The notes under the pieces: model-generated
Seen by the model: the letters and a program-made list of their open reading frames with translations, nothing else
The model's database searches: none
What the model was told of the DNA's origin: nothing
From: Scleroderma bovista
Taxonomy: Eukaryota; Basidiomycota; Agaricomycetes; Boletales; Sclerodermataceae
Direction of reading: 5' to 3'
Assembly: GCA_037178675.1 (NCBI GenBank)
Contig: JAYMGJ010000705.1
Span: 1 to 38,952, forward strand
DNA: 38,952 nt
Program-made: the position numbers and the translations under genes
In this document: in pieces, positions 1 to 10,939 of the stretch
Layout: each line of letters opens with the position of its first letter
Numbering within the stretch: position 1 is the first letter of the stretch

Positions 1-1966
1 TAGTCCGTTTCCATTTGCACACCGGCATCATGCCTGGCATCGGCATCGGAACTCCCAATCTCCATATCGGATGCCGGCCCAACATCTCCATCTTCCGGCG
101 GGCTGACCTCGATTGCCGGAATATTGCCGGTCTCTATGGTTGCGGCCACTTCATCACAAATCACTGTCAACAACACAATCTTGTGATCAGTAGCACATGG
201 CTTGGTAATTGACAGACTTACCTTTTGGTGGGGCCCAGTCATAGCTATCACCAGTTGGCTTGCTGGCACCCCTTTCATCGACCAAGCCTGGAGTTGCCAC
301 CTTCAGACTTGAGGCATTGTTGCGCAGTGCAACCTGCATACCATGGGTGCTGGTCAGCTCGCTCAAGCCATGTCGGGACCGATTGTTGGACGATGCCATT
401 TCTTCCAGCATTGTGGTAGGCGCTAGTGCCAACAGGCTTGGCGGACTGGGGTGAGCGCACTGCGAGACCTCGGGACATGTTGAGTCAGATGCCGGCTGTG
501 TCGGTGTGAATGCCTGCCACGATGCCAGACGTTGAAGGTGGGATGGTGTTGGGAACAGCTGTTCCCGCATTGCTTCAACCACCTGCCGTAAGCTGGCAAC
601 TTCTCCAAGCGCGACGGCCAATCTTGCATTCACTTCATCCACCTTTCGTTCCATTTCAGCCTGCTTTTCCCTCAAACGGACAACCTCCTCCTTGAGATCT
701 TGTACATTCGACATATTTGTACTGTCTCCCAGTGTTGTGGGAGGGTTCGTGCCACTGCCGGTGGCCGTTGACGATGGACTTGCCATCCTCAATGTCTTCC
801 CTAGCCATGCTGGAGTATTGATCAGTACCCCATTAAAAACTGGATGGAATATCGATAGAAATAATATTAAATTGTTCGAATAATGAACGACTTACTTGGT
901 TTCCTGGGTGGATTGGCCGCTGCTGGTGCCAGGGTCTGACGTTGGCTTTTTGCACGCTGTGACCTTCCTCGGTTGAGCGTTGAGGGCGCAGATGGTGAAC
1001 GCCGACGTGGTGCAGGTTTCCTCGGTGCTTGTGAACGCGACCTTGACCTCGCTCTGACTGCTGTCATCATACTGCATGCAATCTTGCTGCAGCAACATTG
1101 CCAGCAAGCACGGCCTGGGTTCGCTGCACACCGTCGATCTCGCTGTACACACCTGATGCAGCGATCCTTGTCATCCACCCACTCATAGCCTGCGTCTGGT
1201 GTCTGCATGTCGCAAACGTTTGGCCTTGGTCGCTTTGGCCATGGTTGCGATGAGGCTTCTTCATCATCACCGTTGCTGTTGATCGTTGCGACGGATTGGG
1301 CATGCTTCCTCAGCTTGCGACTGCGACTGCGGCCCCTAGGCGCTTCATCATCCTCGATGGCACCGCTTCCTTCTGGCACTGCTTGTGAGTCCTCAGTTTC
1401 GCTGGGCTCACCTACTTGGCCACAACTTCCTTGCACCTCCGTCTCCTTTACCCCCGATGGTCCTGCCACTGCATTGTTCCCCGACGGCTCTACTGCTCTC
1501 CTCTTTCCCTTGTCCACCTTCTTCTGCGGCTTGCCTAGTTGGAACCAGGGATGGTCCCGGATATCGTGGTCGGTGGCGTTAACAATGTCCAGGAAGTGAG
1601 GCCACTTCCCTGTCGACAGGATCACCTCTGGCGCCTCCATAAACTGGTCGGCAGCAACGATGATAGTCGGTATAATGAATCCTGCAGGTAACTCCTGCAG
1701 GACATTCTCGACCCAGCGCTATCATATCCTAATCAGTGAGTTGATTGATTGCAGATAAATTTGCCACGCACCACCTGGGCCCAGATAGTTGACACTGCTT
1801 CCGACCATACACCCTTCTCCCATGTGCTTCTCAAGCCATCAATCTGGCCTTGAATTATTTCAGTGGCCTGGGCGACGACTTCTTCTGCAGTGAGGGACAT
1901 AGCCGTTGACACATCCTCTTGAACGGATGAGGCGGAGACGAACTGAGAACCTTCTGAAGTTTCCAT
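1..1966 (-). CDS. Spliced hypothetical protein with internal Zn2Cys6-like cluster (3' end beyond window)
   Basis: I read four exons on the minus strand: 1772-1966, 896-1718, 222-809 and 1-163 (continuing past base 1). The introns are 53, 86 and 58 nt, begin GTGCGT, GTAAGT and GTAAGT, end in AG, and keep one frame throughout, giving at least 589 residues. The start is the ATG at 1964-1966. Around residues 252-280 six cysteines are spaced C-x2-C-x6-C-x7-C-x2-C-x6-C, which is the fungal GAL4-type binuclear zinc cluster spacing. The cluster lies mid-protein rather than at the usual N-terminus. Before it comes an acidic and basic region with KGKRRAV and RGRSRSRK stretches (possible nuclear signals); after it come Arg/Ser/Pro-rich sequence and, in exon 3, a heptad-like coiled coil (residues beginning DLKEEVVRLREKQ). 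A DNA-binding or nuclear role is inference only; similar genes are often multicopy in mushroom genomes. I cannot name the family. The exon structure is firm, the function uncertain. Confidence 0.75.
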
Positions 1967-2774
1967 ATAGACTGTAAGGATGTGGAAATGGTAAAGCAGT
2001 GGTTGAGAGGAAGAACTGGGTCCGATTGCCGTGCGGCCTGAAGGATGTTCAACATATTATATAAGCATTTCACACCACAACATGTTTGCATTGTGGTCAC
2101 ACACCAAAGTGGACTAAATCAAATATAGGTTAATAATTCAGCCACAAGTCTGACCAATCATTGTCCTGACAATTCAGCTAATGAACCACACTGCCGCATT
2201 TCATATTGCATGATGGCTGCATTTCTATTGCTTGTGATTGGCTGTCACAGTGCATTGTCCCATCACAATAATAAGGGATCTCGGATCAGCATTATGATTT
2301 GCCTTATTTTGGAGTGTGTCTCTCGGGGAACAATTGATGCAGCATGTATTAACACAGCCGCAGCTTGAGAAAGGGATCAATGCCGCATGTCAGTCATTGC
2401 GGTACGGCCATCATTAATTTAATGTTATCATTGCAGTACTTATTCACACAGCCACCAGCCTGGCTGCCACTGGCCAGTATGTCAGTGGCAAATGCCGGTG
2501 TCCACAACCATGCCAACACTGCCACACGGCACAGTCATTCCCATATTGCCGCACATGCAAGCATGATGGCTGCACGGCTATTACTCCAGCACGTTTGTGA
2601 TTCTCGGCAAGGTATTGCTGCACCTGCGTGATGGCTGCACAGCCATTACCAGTATTTATGTTGTGCCGTTCTTGTAATGCCGCAATTCTATTATGCCAAT
2701 GGTAGATTGCTGATGACATGTTGTGCCGCTGCTGTCGTCAGTTCAAATCCGACATTGCCCGAAAAACAATTCTG
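1967..2774. other. Intergenic, no gene seen
   Basis: This is the upstream side of the minus-strand gene ending at 1966. It is AT-leaning, with several imperfect copies of a TGATGGCTGCA word (near 2213, 2565 and 2629) but no convincing ORF. The short ORFs present have no exon-like borders or recognisable domains. Confidence 0.5.
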
Positions 2775-2945
2775 CCAACAGTCGTGTTCTGCCGACAGCC
2801 TTGTTCTGCCGACAACCTTGTTCTGCCGACAACCTTGTTCTGCCAACAGTGTGTTCTGCCAACAGCGTTGTTCTGCCGACAGCGTTGTTCTGCCGACAAT
2901 GTGTTCTGCCGACAGCCTTGTTCTGCCGACAGTGTGTTCTGCCAA
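2775..2945. repeat. 16/17-bp minisatellite, about ten units
   Basis: Tandem units of the form TTCTGCCGACARCCTTG (17 bp) alternate with 16-bp variants in which the linker is TGTG instead of CCTTG or CGTTG. About ten copies are visible and identity between units is high. Because units of 16 and 17 bp are mixed, all frames over it stay open and give Cys/Gln-rich or Cys/Leu-rich peptides; these are artefacts of the repeat. Confidence 0.9.
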
Positions 2946-4040
2946 TGCCATGTAGTGCCGATTGTGTCGTGCCACACCTGGCTTACTGCTACTTTAGAGA
3001 AGACCAGATGCCTGGCCCTACATTTATACAAGGGATATAGTTCTAAGGGCCTGCTGTGTATATTGGGAGGCCAAACATTATGGCCGATCATACTGAAGGG
3101 GAAGCATATCAGCTGGCCTTCCCATCTAGCTAGGTGTCCCCAGAAGGAGGGCTTGCTTAATGCTCTGGGACACCGCATTCATAGCCTGTCACTTTGAAGT
3201 GTACTGCAAGGCCCTCCCATATAGGTAGATAACACCTTTCTGAGGGCCCACCTAATGCTATGGGACATTGTACCTATTGTTGCCATGTGCCCTGCACATA
3301 ATAGATGAAACTGGCTCCAGGGCCTACTCATAGTCATGGGACACCAATCCCATGGCTGGGTATTCTTAAAGGTACACCATGCATGCAGCCCATTGGAAAG
3401 CACGGGATGCTGTTTCTTTGGCTGGCCCTGCAACAAGAAAGGGACACCAAAGGTACAGCCCAATGCAAAGCACAGGACACCAATACCACAGCCAAATGCA
3501 AAGCATGGGACACTGGTACAGGGGCCCTTCTATTGACTCCCGTCCGCAGGCTAGCTGCATTGCAGCACTTACTACCGTCCTTTTGCCGAAATGCTGCAGC
3601 AAGCCCCCTGCAATCCTCGGCCTGAATCTGCGGCATATAGTCCTCTGGCCACATGCTGCAGCTCCCTTGCCGCATTAGGTCCTATTGCCACAGGCCATAT
3701 CCTGATCTAGTGTACTAGTGTGTCAGCCCACCAATATTACTTGGTGACAACCTTTCCATGAGCCACCAATATGGCATGGTGAAACACCTTACCATTAGCC
3801 CACTCGTATGACATGGGGATGCACCATGGCTGGGCCCTATCTCAGCTGGTCATGTAGCACGGCCGATTGTCAGCTTTGTCTGTCCGTGTTGTATGGGACA
3901 ATGCAGGTGCATTATGTGCACCTGCTGACTTGTCAGGATAAATGTACTTATTGAAGCAGCTCCTAAATTACACCTTCTGCGTGTCCGTAGAAAAACATAA
4001 ATGTACCATAGTAATCCTTCATGTAAACACTAGTACATGA
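2946..4040. other. Degenerate repeat-derived sequence, no gene
   Basis: Two to three imperfect copies of a GGACACCAAnnnnACAGCC / CAAAGCAnGGGACAC motif lie between about 3340 and 3520, and a CCACCAATATNNCATGGTGA-like word recurs near 3720-3820. ORFs on both strands overlap each other without codon-bias or domain support. It looks like an old, decayed repeat array. Confidence 0.45.
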
Positions 4041-4455
4041 TCATGATAGTACAAACTTGACCTTGGATTTCTTGGCTCTCAGAATCTCCAGCATTGCCAG
4101 TAGTATATCTCTTTGAATATTGAGTGAATCTCTTATTTCACTCCGCAGTCCATTGATGGCTTCTTCAAGCCTTTCCGTGTGAGACTTCTGTGACCCTGCC
4201 TCAAATTCAAAGGGTGTCAGAAGTCGATGATGCTTGGCTGGGCATAGAACTGGTAGAGAATTTGCTTGGTGTGTATTGCCAATATTAGTAATATTGCCCC
4301 CAAACTGTGGGGTCTGGTAGATATTCAGTGTTTCATAACACACAAATTTAATCACAAGCATTACAGTAACTTACCTGTGGTTCACGATCACCTTCTTCGG
4401 ATTGTGGTCTCTTCTGACCTGTAGTGCTTCCAGTCTCATTCTCTGAGTTACCAAT
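4041..4455 (-). CDS. Hypothetical protein, C-terminal exons (5' part not resolved)
   Basis: Two exons are supported on the minus strand: 4375-4455 and 4041-4313. They are joined in phase 0 by a 61-nt intron with GTAAGT donor and a CTACCAG acceptor. A further acceptor (branch-like CTGAT, then AAACAG) precedes base 4455, so more 5' exons are expected, but I could not place them with confidence. The upstream exon is polar and acidic (near QKRPQSEEGD). The last exon ends in a Lys/Glu-rich helical stretch with a likely coiled coil (from about HTERLEEAINGLRSEIRDSL) and stops at TGA 4041-4043. No known domain is recognised. The helical C-terminus resembles small oligomerising proteins common among lineage-specific genes of mushrooms, but that gives no function. 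Confidence 0.45.
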
Positions 4456-5114
4456 CTGTTTAATTATCAGTGCAAATCAAGGTGAGACTAGTATAAAATT
4501 ACTGGTGATGGTATTTGGCTAAATATGTATTGGCCTAAGCAGTTGGTGGGTAGCGCAAAACTTGGTTGTCCAAGCGTACAAGGTCAGAATCTGGGCTACC
4601 ACTGTTTAAAATTGCAGATTGACCATCATTGTATGACAATGAGGCTGAGGAATTGTATCGGTGACAAAGTTTGTGAGATTTCCGGGACATCAGGAGAAGC
4701 TTCGGAGGCAGAATAATCTAACAGGCCAAGTTATCATACTTCAGACACCAGTTTCTACTCATATCTCTGTTTAGAATCTGTACACATTCGGGCCGATTCC
4801 ATTTCAGTGGCTCCGCATGATTGACTGCGATCTACTTCGCATCATGCATTCTCCCTGCCAATCTCCTAATTTGGCTAGTATGGTCCCTAGTTCACATTGA
4901 GTTTGCTAATGGCTGGCAGCACTCGGCAGTGTCACTACTGACGGCTCAGGTGACTGTATCACCTGCAGGATTATGAACTCAAAGAGCCATGTGACAGTAA
5001 GTCAGGGAAGGCAGTACTGTGCAGGTCAAGTCTGGGTTGGAAAGCTGGTACCCGTGACAAATTTAGTAAGTGTTCATACACACCTCACCAAGTCCTCATT
5101 TCTAGCTACCACAG
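4456..5114. other. Possible divergent promoter interval
   Basis: This lies between the minus-strand exons ending at 4455 and the plus-strand ORF starting at 5115. An undetected 5' exon of the minus-strand gene probably lies in the first 200-300 bases; the rest shows no ORF, repeat or motif that I can support. Confidence 0.3.
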
Positions 5115-5534
5115 ATGACCACACACACCCCATCTAGCAGAGGTAAGATAACACTCCCACCGCAGCTAACTGACCATGATGATGTCCACATGTACTGGAG
5201 TAGTGAGTCAGTTCCATTCAACATGCAACCAACGACACTCACGGACCTTCCTCAGTTCGAGGTCAACATATCTGATCATCGTGGTGCTGGTAAGCATAAC
5301 TATACCATCGCCCTCGATGTGGCCATCATCAATCTCAAGTTGGACCCCTTTTCATCTTCTAGCAAACTCTGTCAATTTATTGAGGGCCAACATCAGACAG
5401 CAGACTCCGAAAATTATCAAGGCCCTCACTTTACTGCAGCTTATTGTCTGCCACACCCCAAATTTGTAGGTGTCTTGCACCACAGTGGCGTGATTCTCAC
5501 ATATTGTGAAACAGGAAGTATCTCAACAACATGA
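5115..5534 (+). CDS. Weak hypothetical ORF, 139 codons
   Basis: ATG at 5115 opens a 139-codon frame to TGA 5532-5534. The composition (Thr/Ser/His-rich, alternating hydrophobics from about residue 55 to 100) is protein-like, and no longer ORF competes, but there is no domain I recognise, no signal peptide and no clear splice continuation. It faces away from the minus-strand gene at 4041-4455 across a plausible shared promoter. It could equally be a chance frame or a relic exon. Confidence 0.25.
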   Translation: MTTHTPSSRGKITLPPQLTDHDDVHMYWSSESVPFNMQPTTLTDLPQFEVNISDHRGAGKHNYTIALDVAIINLKLDPFSSSSKLCQFIEGQHQTADSENYQGPHFTAAYCLPHPKFVGVLHHSGVILTYCETGSISTT

Positions 5535-5739
5535 AGTCCTTCACTAAAGAGGCCAGTTTCTGCAGATTTGGTGGTGGATTGGTCATATAGGAGACTTTTT
5601 TCAGTACGTGATTTATTATGACTCTACTATCTCTCTGACCAGAAACCAGGAGTGTCTGTCCAACCCTCAATCTGCCACAACCACAACTAAGGGCTTGCAG
5701 CACGACAACACTGACAACCTTTAGTAACCAACCCCCACG

Positions 5740-6350
5740 ACGACAACTAACATGACACTGAGACCACACAAACACTATGACTATGGTGACGTGCAAGCAT
5801 TAGTGGTGACAGTGACATAGTGACAACAAGACTGCAGTGACCATGAGAATGGCGATGCAAAGACAGGACGAATGACAACAGCAATTGCGATGACTGTGGT
5901 AACAATATGAGATGATGACGACAGTCATGATGACCCTGGCAGCCAGTGCAGCTGCTGCGCCAGACACTGGTGACATCAACGACAATGACAAGTGACAGTG
6001 CAGCGCCAGATGAGGCCGATAAGGTCACAGCACTGACGATGCAATGCTGATCCACAACAATGCTAATGCTGTGACAATAGCTCCGATGATGGGCTTTGAC
6101 GATGCTGAGGATGCCACCAATGGCGCTATGCAGCTAGTGCTACCGTAGTAACAGCTGACAATGACGCAGATGATGTGATCATGGCACTGAAGACGGGGCG
6201 AGGATAATGATGCTGATGACACCACAACACTACCACAATGGCGACATTACAGCACTCCTGCAACAACCACGACAACGTAGCTTGCAGGGGCACAGCGACA
6301 AGACAATGGCTGGCGGTCACAGAGGCTTGTAGGAGTACAATGATGGCCAG
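5740..6350. repeat. Degenerate GAC/ATG-rich low-complexity block
   Basis: About 600 bases are built from short, imperfect GACAAT/GATGAC/TGACA words with few pyrimidine runs on the plus strand. The opposite strand gives Val/Ser/Cys/His-rich frames that stay open only because of composition. No fixed period can be read by eye. The flanks (5535-5739 and 6351-6977) hold no gene that I can support. Confidence 0.5.
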
Positions 6351-6977
6351 ACTACAACAAGGTAGATCGTATTATCAATTGTACACACCACATGCTATAT
6401 GTTGCTAAATAATAGAAGGACCCTTCTGGGGTATACTCGTCATGGGTCAACCCACAAGACCTGTTGTAGCACTCTTAGGAGCTAAGTTCCTGTGGGCTGG
6501 TGAGTCAACCACAGCTCGGGTCCGGGTCATTGGTTCCATTGAGTCCCTCAGCCCGAATTGGCACCTGTGCATGATCTCCTGATCAGTGGCGGCCTTAACC
6601 ATAATGATTACCCATCATCTCAGCATGAGTCCAAACCAAAAGTTAAGCCTTGTTCATTTGTCCCCGCTCCATTGAAATTGAGGCTGTGAGTCTCATGACT
6701 TTCAGGTCCCCGACCCCACAATTCCAAAACACTGATCTGCTGATGCTGTGGCAGGCCTGAGAGTAAATGGGTTGGTCCCATTGAATGCTGCTAAAGTTTG
6801 TGTTCAAATAGTTAAGTTTTATGCTTGTTTTTGGTTAAGCCTCAGTCTTCCTAGTATGCTAGGAGAACTTTATTGAGATTACGTGCAATTGGGATAACGC
6901 CCCAACCATTTGGCAGATCATTTTAATGCCTAGCTAAGTCCCAGATCATCTGCCCATGACGAATTTATACAGCCACC
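6351..6977. other. Upstream region of the DUF6698-like gene
   Basis: No ORF or repeat of note. The start codon at 6978 sits in a good eukaryotic context (GCCACCATG). I see no convincing TATA element, so the promoter of the downstream gene is not resolved. Confidence 0.3.
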
Positions 6978-7572
6978 ATGAAATCAAAGCACTCCAAGTT
7001 CATCCATATGTCTGTCAGTCCAGCTCCGGAAACTTGTGCAGCCTTGAAGTGGCGCATCACGGTGTCACGCACCAAAGGTGTTTGGTACTGTGAACATGGA
7101 GAAAGTTAGCCGATGAATCAATGCAAAGAATGCACACCCAAGATCTGTTGAAAGATTGCCCCGACTTGAGGAATAGAGACAGCACTTGCTATCTCTCTCA
7201 TGCAAAGTCAAGACTATCCTTATGCGAAGGATGAGTACAAGCTTGTCGTAGCCATCTATCACACAAGAATGACTATCCTGGTGCAAGAAATGACTGCCAA
7301 CGTCTAGCAGTCACCACTTGCGCAAGGACCAGCCAAGAAGCAGAAGAATTCAAAGAAGATGACTGTTTTTGGTATGAGAAAGGAATGCAAGCAACTGCAG
7401 TCCAACTCCCATACCAGAGCAACCAAAGAAGAAGAAGAAACAATAGAGAAACGAAGGAGAAAGAGAAGAAACAAATTTTTAGCGCCCAAATGTCAAAATT
7501 AGGCGCCCAGTGCCGGCATTCCAATTTTGTGAATAGCTCCGCTGTTTCTGAAGCTATCAAGCACGTGACTAT

Positions 7573-8025
7573 ATGGTCAGAAAGCCTAGACCGTGGTCTA
7601 TCTGCTTGTCAAGTTCCGATGTAAATCCGTTCATTTCCCACAGAGATATGTCGCCCACAATCCAGACCTCCACTCTATCGCTCACTATGGAGTCCACATT
7701 TTCTCTGGAATGTTTCTCCGCTATTGCAGCAGACCTCAACTACGTCCTGCTCTTGGGACAGCCTCTCCCAGAGCTCCTGTGCACTGTCTGGCACATATCT
7801 TCCCAGCCTGCTTCCTCAGTTCCTCTTGTTCTCAGTCAGCGTGTTCTCCTCATCAGTCCTGCATCGCACACATACTTTGGTCGCCTCAAGTCTATCGTTA
7901 GACTTGAAGATTCATACCTGGTTGTCTCTGTGTCTCCTGAGTCCTCTGCATATGGTCCGTTTGTCCCAGAGTCCTGTCACATCCATCTCCTGCTATCATT
8001 CATCTCACTTCCCTGGACACATTGA
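7573..8025 (+). CDS. LTR-internal ORF, copy A (150 codons, conserved in copy B)
   Basis: The ORF runs from ATG 7573 (a second in-frame ATG at 7687 is the first one shared with copy B) to TGA 8023-8025. Its product is about 75 percent identical to that of 16984-17472, with blocks such as FSAIAADL, YVLLLGQPLPE, CTVWHISSQPA and SPAS-TYFG in common. By my hand count over about 110 aligned codons from the shared ATG, about 27 codons differ silently and about 22 change the residue, an excess of third-position change expected of selection on protein. Copy A stops where copy B has CGA, so copy A may be truncated by a CpG transition. I recognise no domain, signal peptide or membrane segment. It may be an accessory protein of the retrotransposon; a captured host fragment is possible. 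Confidence 0.45.
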   Translation: MVRKPRPWSICLSSSDVNPFISHRDMSPTIQTSTLSLTMESTFSLECFSAIAADLNYVLLLGQPLPELLCTVWHISSQPASSVPLVLSQRVLLISPASHTYFGRLKSIVRLEDSYLVVSVSPESSAYGPFVPESCHIHLLLSFISLPWTH

Positions 8026-8838
8026 ATCCACTACTTGTGATTCTCTTCCCTGCTATCCTGCAGCAAACACAATTGAAACAGTGCTCTAGAACCCTTCTTA
8101 GGAACCCCTACAGAGTACAGAACCTTCTCCCTACTGCTCTAGAGAAGACTGTACTTGGGGAGCACCAATTTTCGCGTTTTTGCCCTACAGAAGCTCAACC
8201 CAAGGGATTTGTGACACTCTGTGACCAGCTGTGACTCTACTTGTCATTCCAGGCCCCCTGACACTGCTCCTTTGGTCGGATCAATTCTTCTATTATCCCC
8301 CAGCCACTCCCATCAGTGGCACTGCTTCAGAAGCTCATCTCCAGATCTAAAGTTCAATAAATCATAGGTTGTGCTTCCCTTCTTTCTGAGTCACACAGAG
8401 TCACTCTGGCTCACTCCGACTCACTCTGCTGCACATTATTCATCCCCTCTTGGCATTACAAATCCCCATTACTCCCCTTATCAATCACTTACCAATCATC
8501 CTTCAAATCATGCTTATATGCTGCTTATCAATTCATGACTCATGCCCCTATGATTCACATGCATTATGTCATTGCATAAGCTCATTTAGCCTCGATCTAC
8601 TTGACCCATGCTTTCCCCCCCTCTCTTTTGGGCCCCATGCAATGATTTTTCCATGTTCTTGGTTGTACACCCCTTTTTACCTATGTTTTTGCTCTTTCTT
8701 TTGGCTCAGCAGCTTGTTTAGGCTCTCCCCATTGATTACTCAGCCTGATTACACTGCTTACTGATCACTTACCAATTCCTTACCAATCTCTTACCAAGCA
8801 CTTTGTCATTTGTGCTTACTGGGCCACAGCCCCTCCTG

Positions 8839-8893
8839 TATATAAACCAGCAGCCAAAGGCTGCAAGGAAGTGTCTGCTTCCCCCTCAATAAA
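8839..8893 (+). promoter_or_regulatory. LTR A TATA box, hairpin and polyadenylation signal
   Basis: TATATAAA at 8839-8846 is followed at once by a hairpin GCAGCC-AAA-GGCTGC (8850-8864) and AATAAA at 8888-8893. This is the U3/R arrangement of an LTR. Copy B has the same layout with a different hairpin sequence, so the stem is conserved by position rather than by base. Confidence 0.65.
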
Positions 8894-10939
8894 GCGACCA
8901 CATTCACTCTCCCTCACTCTCTATAAGCTCCCTCTCTGTCCTTGGACTTGTAGGTCACTCAGTGCTGGCCTAAAGCTCCATTATTGCTGTTTATCAGATA
9001 TACTTGATATCTGATCATTTCTCTAGGCTGAAGCACAGTCTAGCTTATCTGTCCACTCCATCCCATCACTGTCCATCGCATTCTTGAAGCAGGAGCTGTC
9101 CCCCTTGCTTCCCCCTTGCTCCATCACTGTTATATCCCCCCTATCATCAATCTATCATCACTCTTCATCCCCAGGACTCTTCCTAACTACTGTGGTAGCC
9201 TGAAGAAGAGTCAATCCCATCCCCAGTCGCATATATTCCCCATCAGAAGCCCTTCCCTTCCCCCCTGCACCTTGCCTGAAGGCATGCAGCATATCCCCCT
9301 CAGGAGATTAGATACCAGATATGCAAAGGAAGACCACCACTCGCATATTGCTGTCATTTGGTGTTGGTTGTTGGTTGTTCTGACCTCTTCCCTCACTTAG
9401 GCACACAACGGTGCTAGAAGAAGAGAATGTACAACTTGTCAATAAGATTAGAAAGACACTGTAAGTTTTGGCTACTGAGACTGACCTCTTCTCTCTCTCT
9501 CACATTTCTGGCAGAGTCCATTCCTATGTGCGTGAAGGGCGAGTAATTCGCAGGATTGTCAGCCTTACAGATCTGGTGACCGACTTGATCACTGAGTATG
9601 ACTGGTGTATGATGCTGGTGGAAGGCGAGCGCAACGTTGAACTTGTGGACTCATCCAATGAGTAAGTCATCGTAACTCTCTTGGTTTGGAAGTTTACTAA
9701 TTTCGTGTATAAAGGGAACAGCACACCTTCCATTCATACAAGAAGCTTGTACAATGGTGTCCATTGGTCAAGAAGCTAATGCAAAATGACATTGATGGAC
9801 ATGAGTTAGCCTTAGCCTGCCAGGAGGTGAGCTAGTAATATAATATATTGACACCAGGCTCTAAATTACATTTATTACAGTTGAAGAAAGGTGCAGATGG
9901 TGCCCATGGAGACAACGCAAATACTTTGAAGACTTCCATTGCCACCTGGCTGAATGAACAACAGCCGCACCCTATACCCCTCCTCACTGTTAATGAAAAG
10001 CAAGAGAGAGGATTCAATCATGACCTAACAGGCAGACTTCTCTGTCTGGTTGATTATAACTGGCTTGACACGTTGTATGTTGATCAATTTCTCATTTTTC
10101 TCTCATGTGAATCATTTTCCAAGCATTCGTGATGCCATCTGGGAGTTTCACCCACACTATGCAGTTACTGCACATACGTGGCCAGCATTCTTGTATCCGA
10201 AAGTGCAGTATAATCCACAGTGCCCATCATTGGGGCTGTTCAAAGGTGAACTTCTTGTGAGGGTATGCTATTTATATCAAACAGTGTTATGACCTCGCTC
10301 AAACAGTGTTACACTTATTTTTTAGGCCTTCCGATGCATTTTCACATCCCCAAGTTCTGCCTGTGAGGAGCTTGAGGCTGAAAATGATAGCGGCCAGCCC
10401 TGTGCAAGCAAGGCATGCAAGACTGCATGTGGAATGTGCACTCAATGTGATGTTGCTGGTCTGCTGAAAATGTGATCGGTGCAGCCCCGTGCTATTGCAT
10501 ACATTTCTGTCCAGGTGAGAAGTTCAGTCGTGGCTGCCGTCCATCTGGTAGAACTAACAATAGATACTAAGGTCCGGTTCATTGTCAAGTAGCTCTTTCT
10601 GGGAGCTTAAGGATGATAGCTTTGACTACAAGATTTTCTACCACAACATCGTTGACTGGTTTGAGTGTCCAAAGTCTCAAGCTAAGGGTCAAGAGATCGA
10701 AGAACTTCTTCTCTGGTGGAATTGGTGAGCCCAGATATTCAAGCATACTAGCTCACCATCTCATTCTAGCTAGTGTAATTTTTGGCCATCAACAGCATTA
10801 CACTCTCCAACCTGATGATATTGCAAATCTCTCCATTTCAATGTCTATGATGTAGATGCAGCACTGCATCCTCAACCTATAGTATGTATACATTGTACAC
10901 TGCTTTGTGTATGCTGTGCTGGGGTTCTTCATGTCTGTA

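Larger units (their letters stand above)
7063..9407 (+). mobile_element. Solo LTR copy A (2,345 bp, TG...CA, 4-bp target duplication ACGG)
   Basis: The element starts TGTCACGC and ends GGCACACA, and is flanked by ACGG at 7059-7062 and 9408-9411. Deleting it with one ACGG joins the first exon of the DUF6698-like gene in frame, which fixes the ends. It is homologous along its length to copy B (16571-18648), with indels in the first 150 bp. It holds a TATA box, a short hairpin and AATAAA in the order expected of U3-R, then a C/T-rich U5-like tail. No gag or pol follows, so it is a solo LTR from an LTR retrotransposon, probably Ty3/gypsy type (inferred). The LTR is unusually long. It carries an ORF at 7573-8025. 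Confidence 0.85.
6978..10855 (+). pseudogene. DUF6698-like gene, split by a solo LTR and mutated
   Basis: Eight exons can be read: 6978-7062 plus 9412-9460 (one exon, split by the LTR), 9515-9661, 9715-9826, 9881-10074, 10124-10262, 10326-10514, 10572-10724 and 10774-10855 (stop TAG). Introns are 49-63 nt with GT-AG ends, and phases agree at each junction. The product of about 380 residues starts with a coiled coil, followed by stretches typical of the mushroom DUF6698 family as I remember it: KLVQWCPLVKKL, KKGADGAHGDNANTLK, FHPHYAVTAHTWPAFLYP, AFRCIFTSPSSA, QPRAIAYISVQ and LLLWWN near the end. Family membership is from memory, not a search. Three lesions inactivate it: the LTR in exon 1, TGA at 10473-10475 in exon 6, and a frame change equal to a 2-nt deletion near 10580-10590. 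The function of this family is unknown. Confidence 0.75.
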
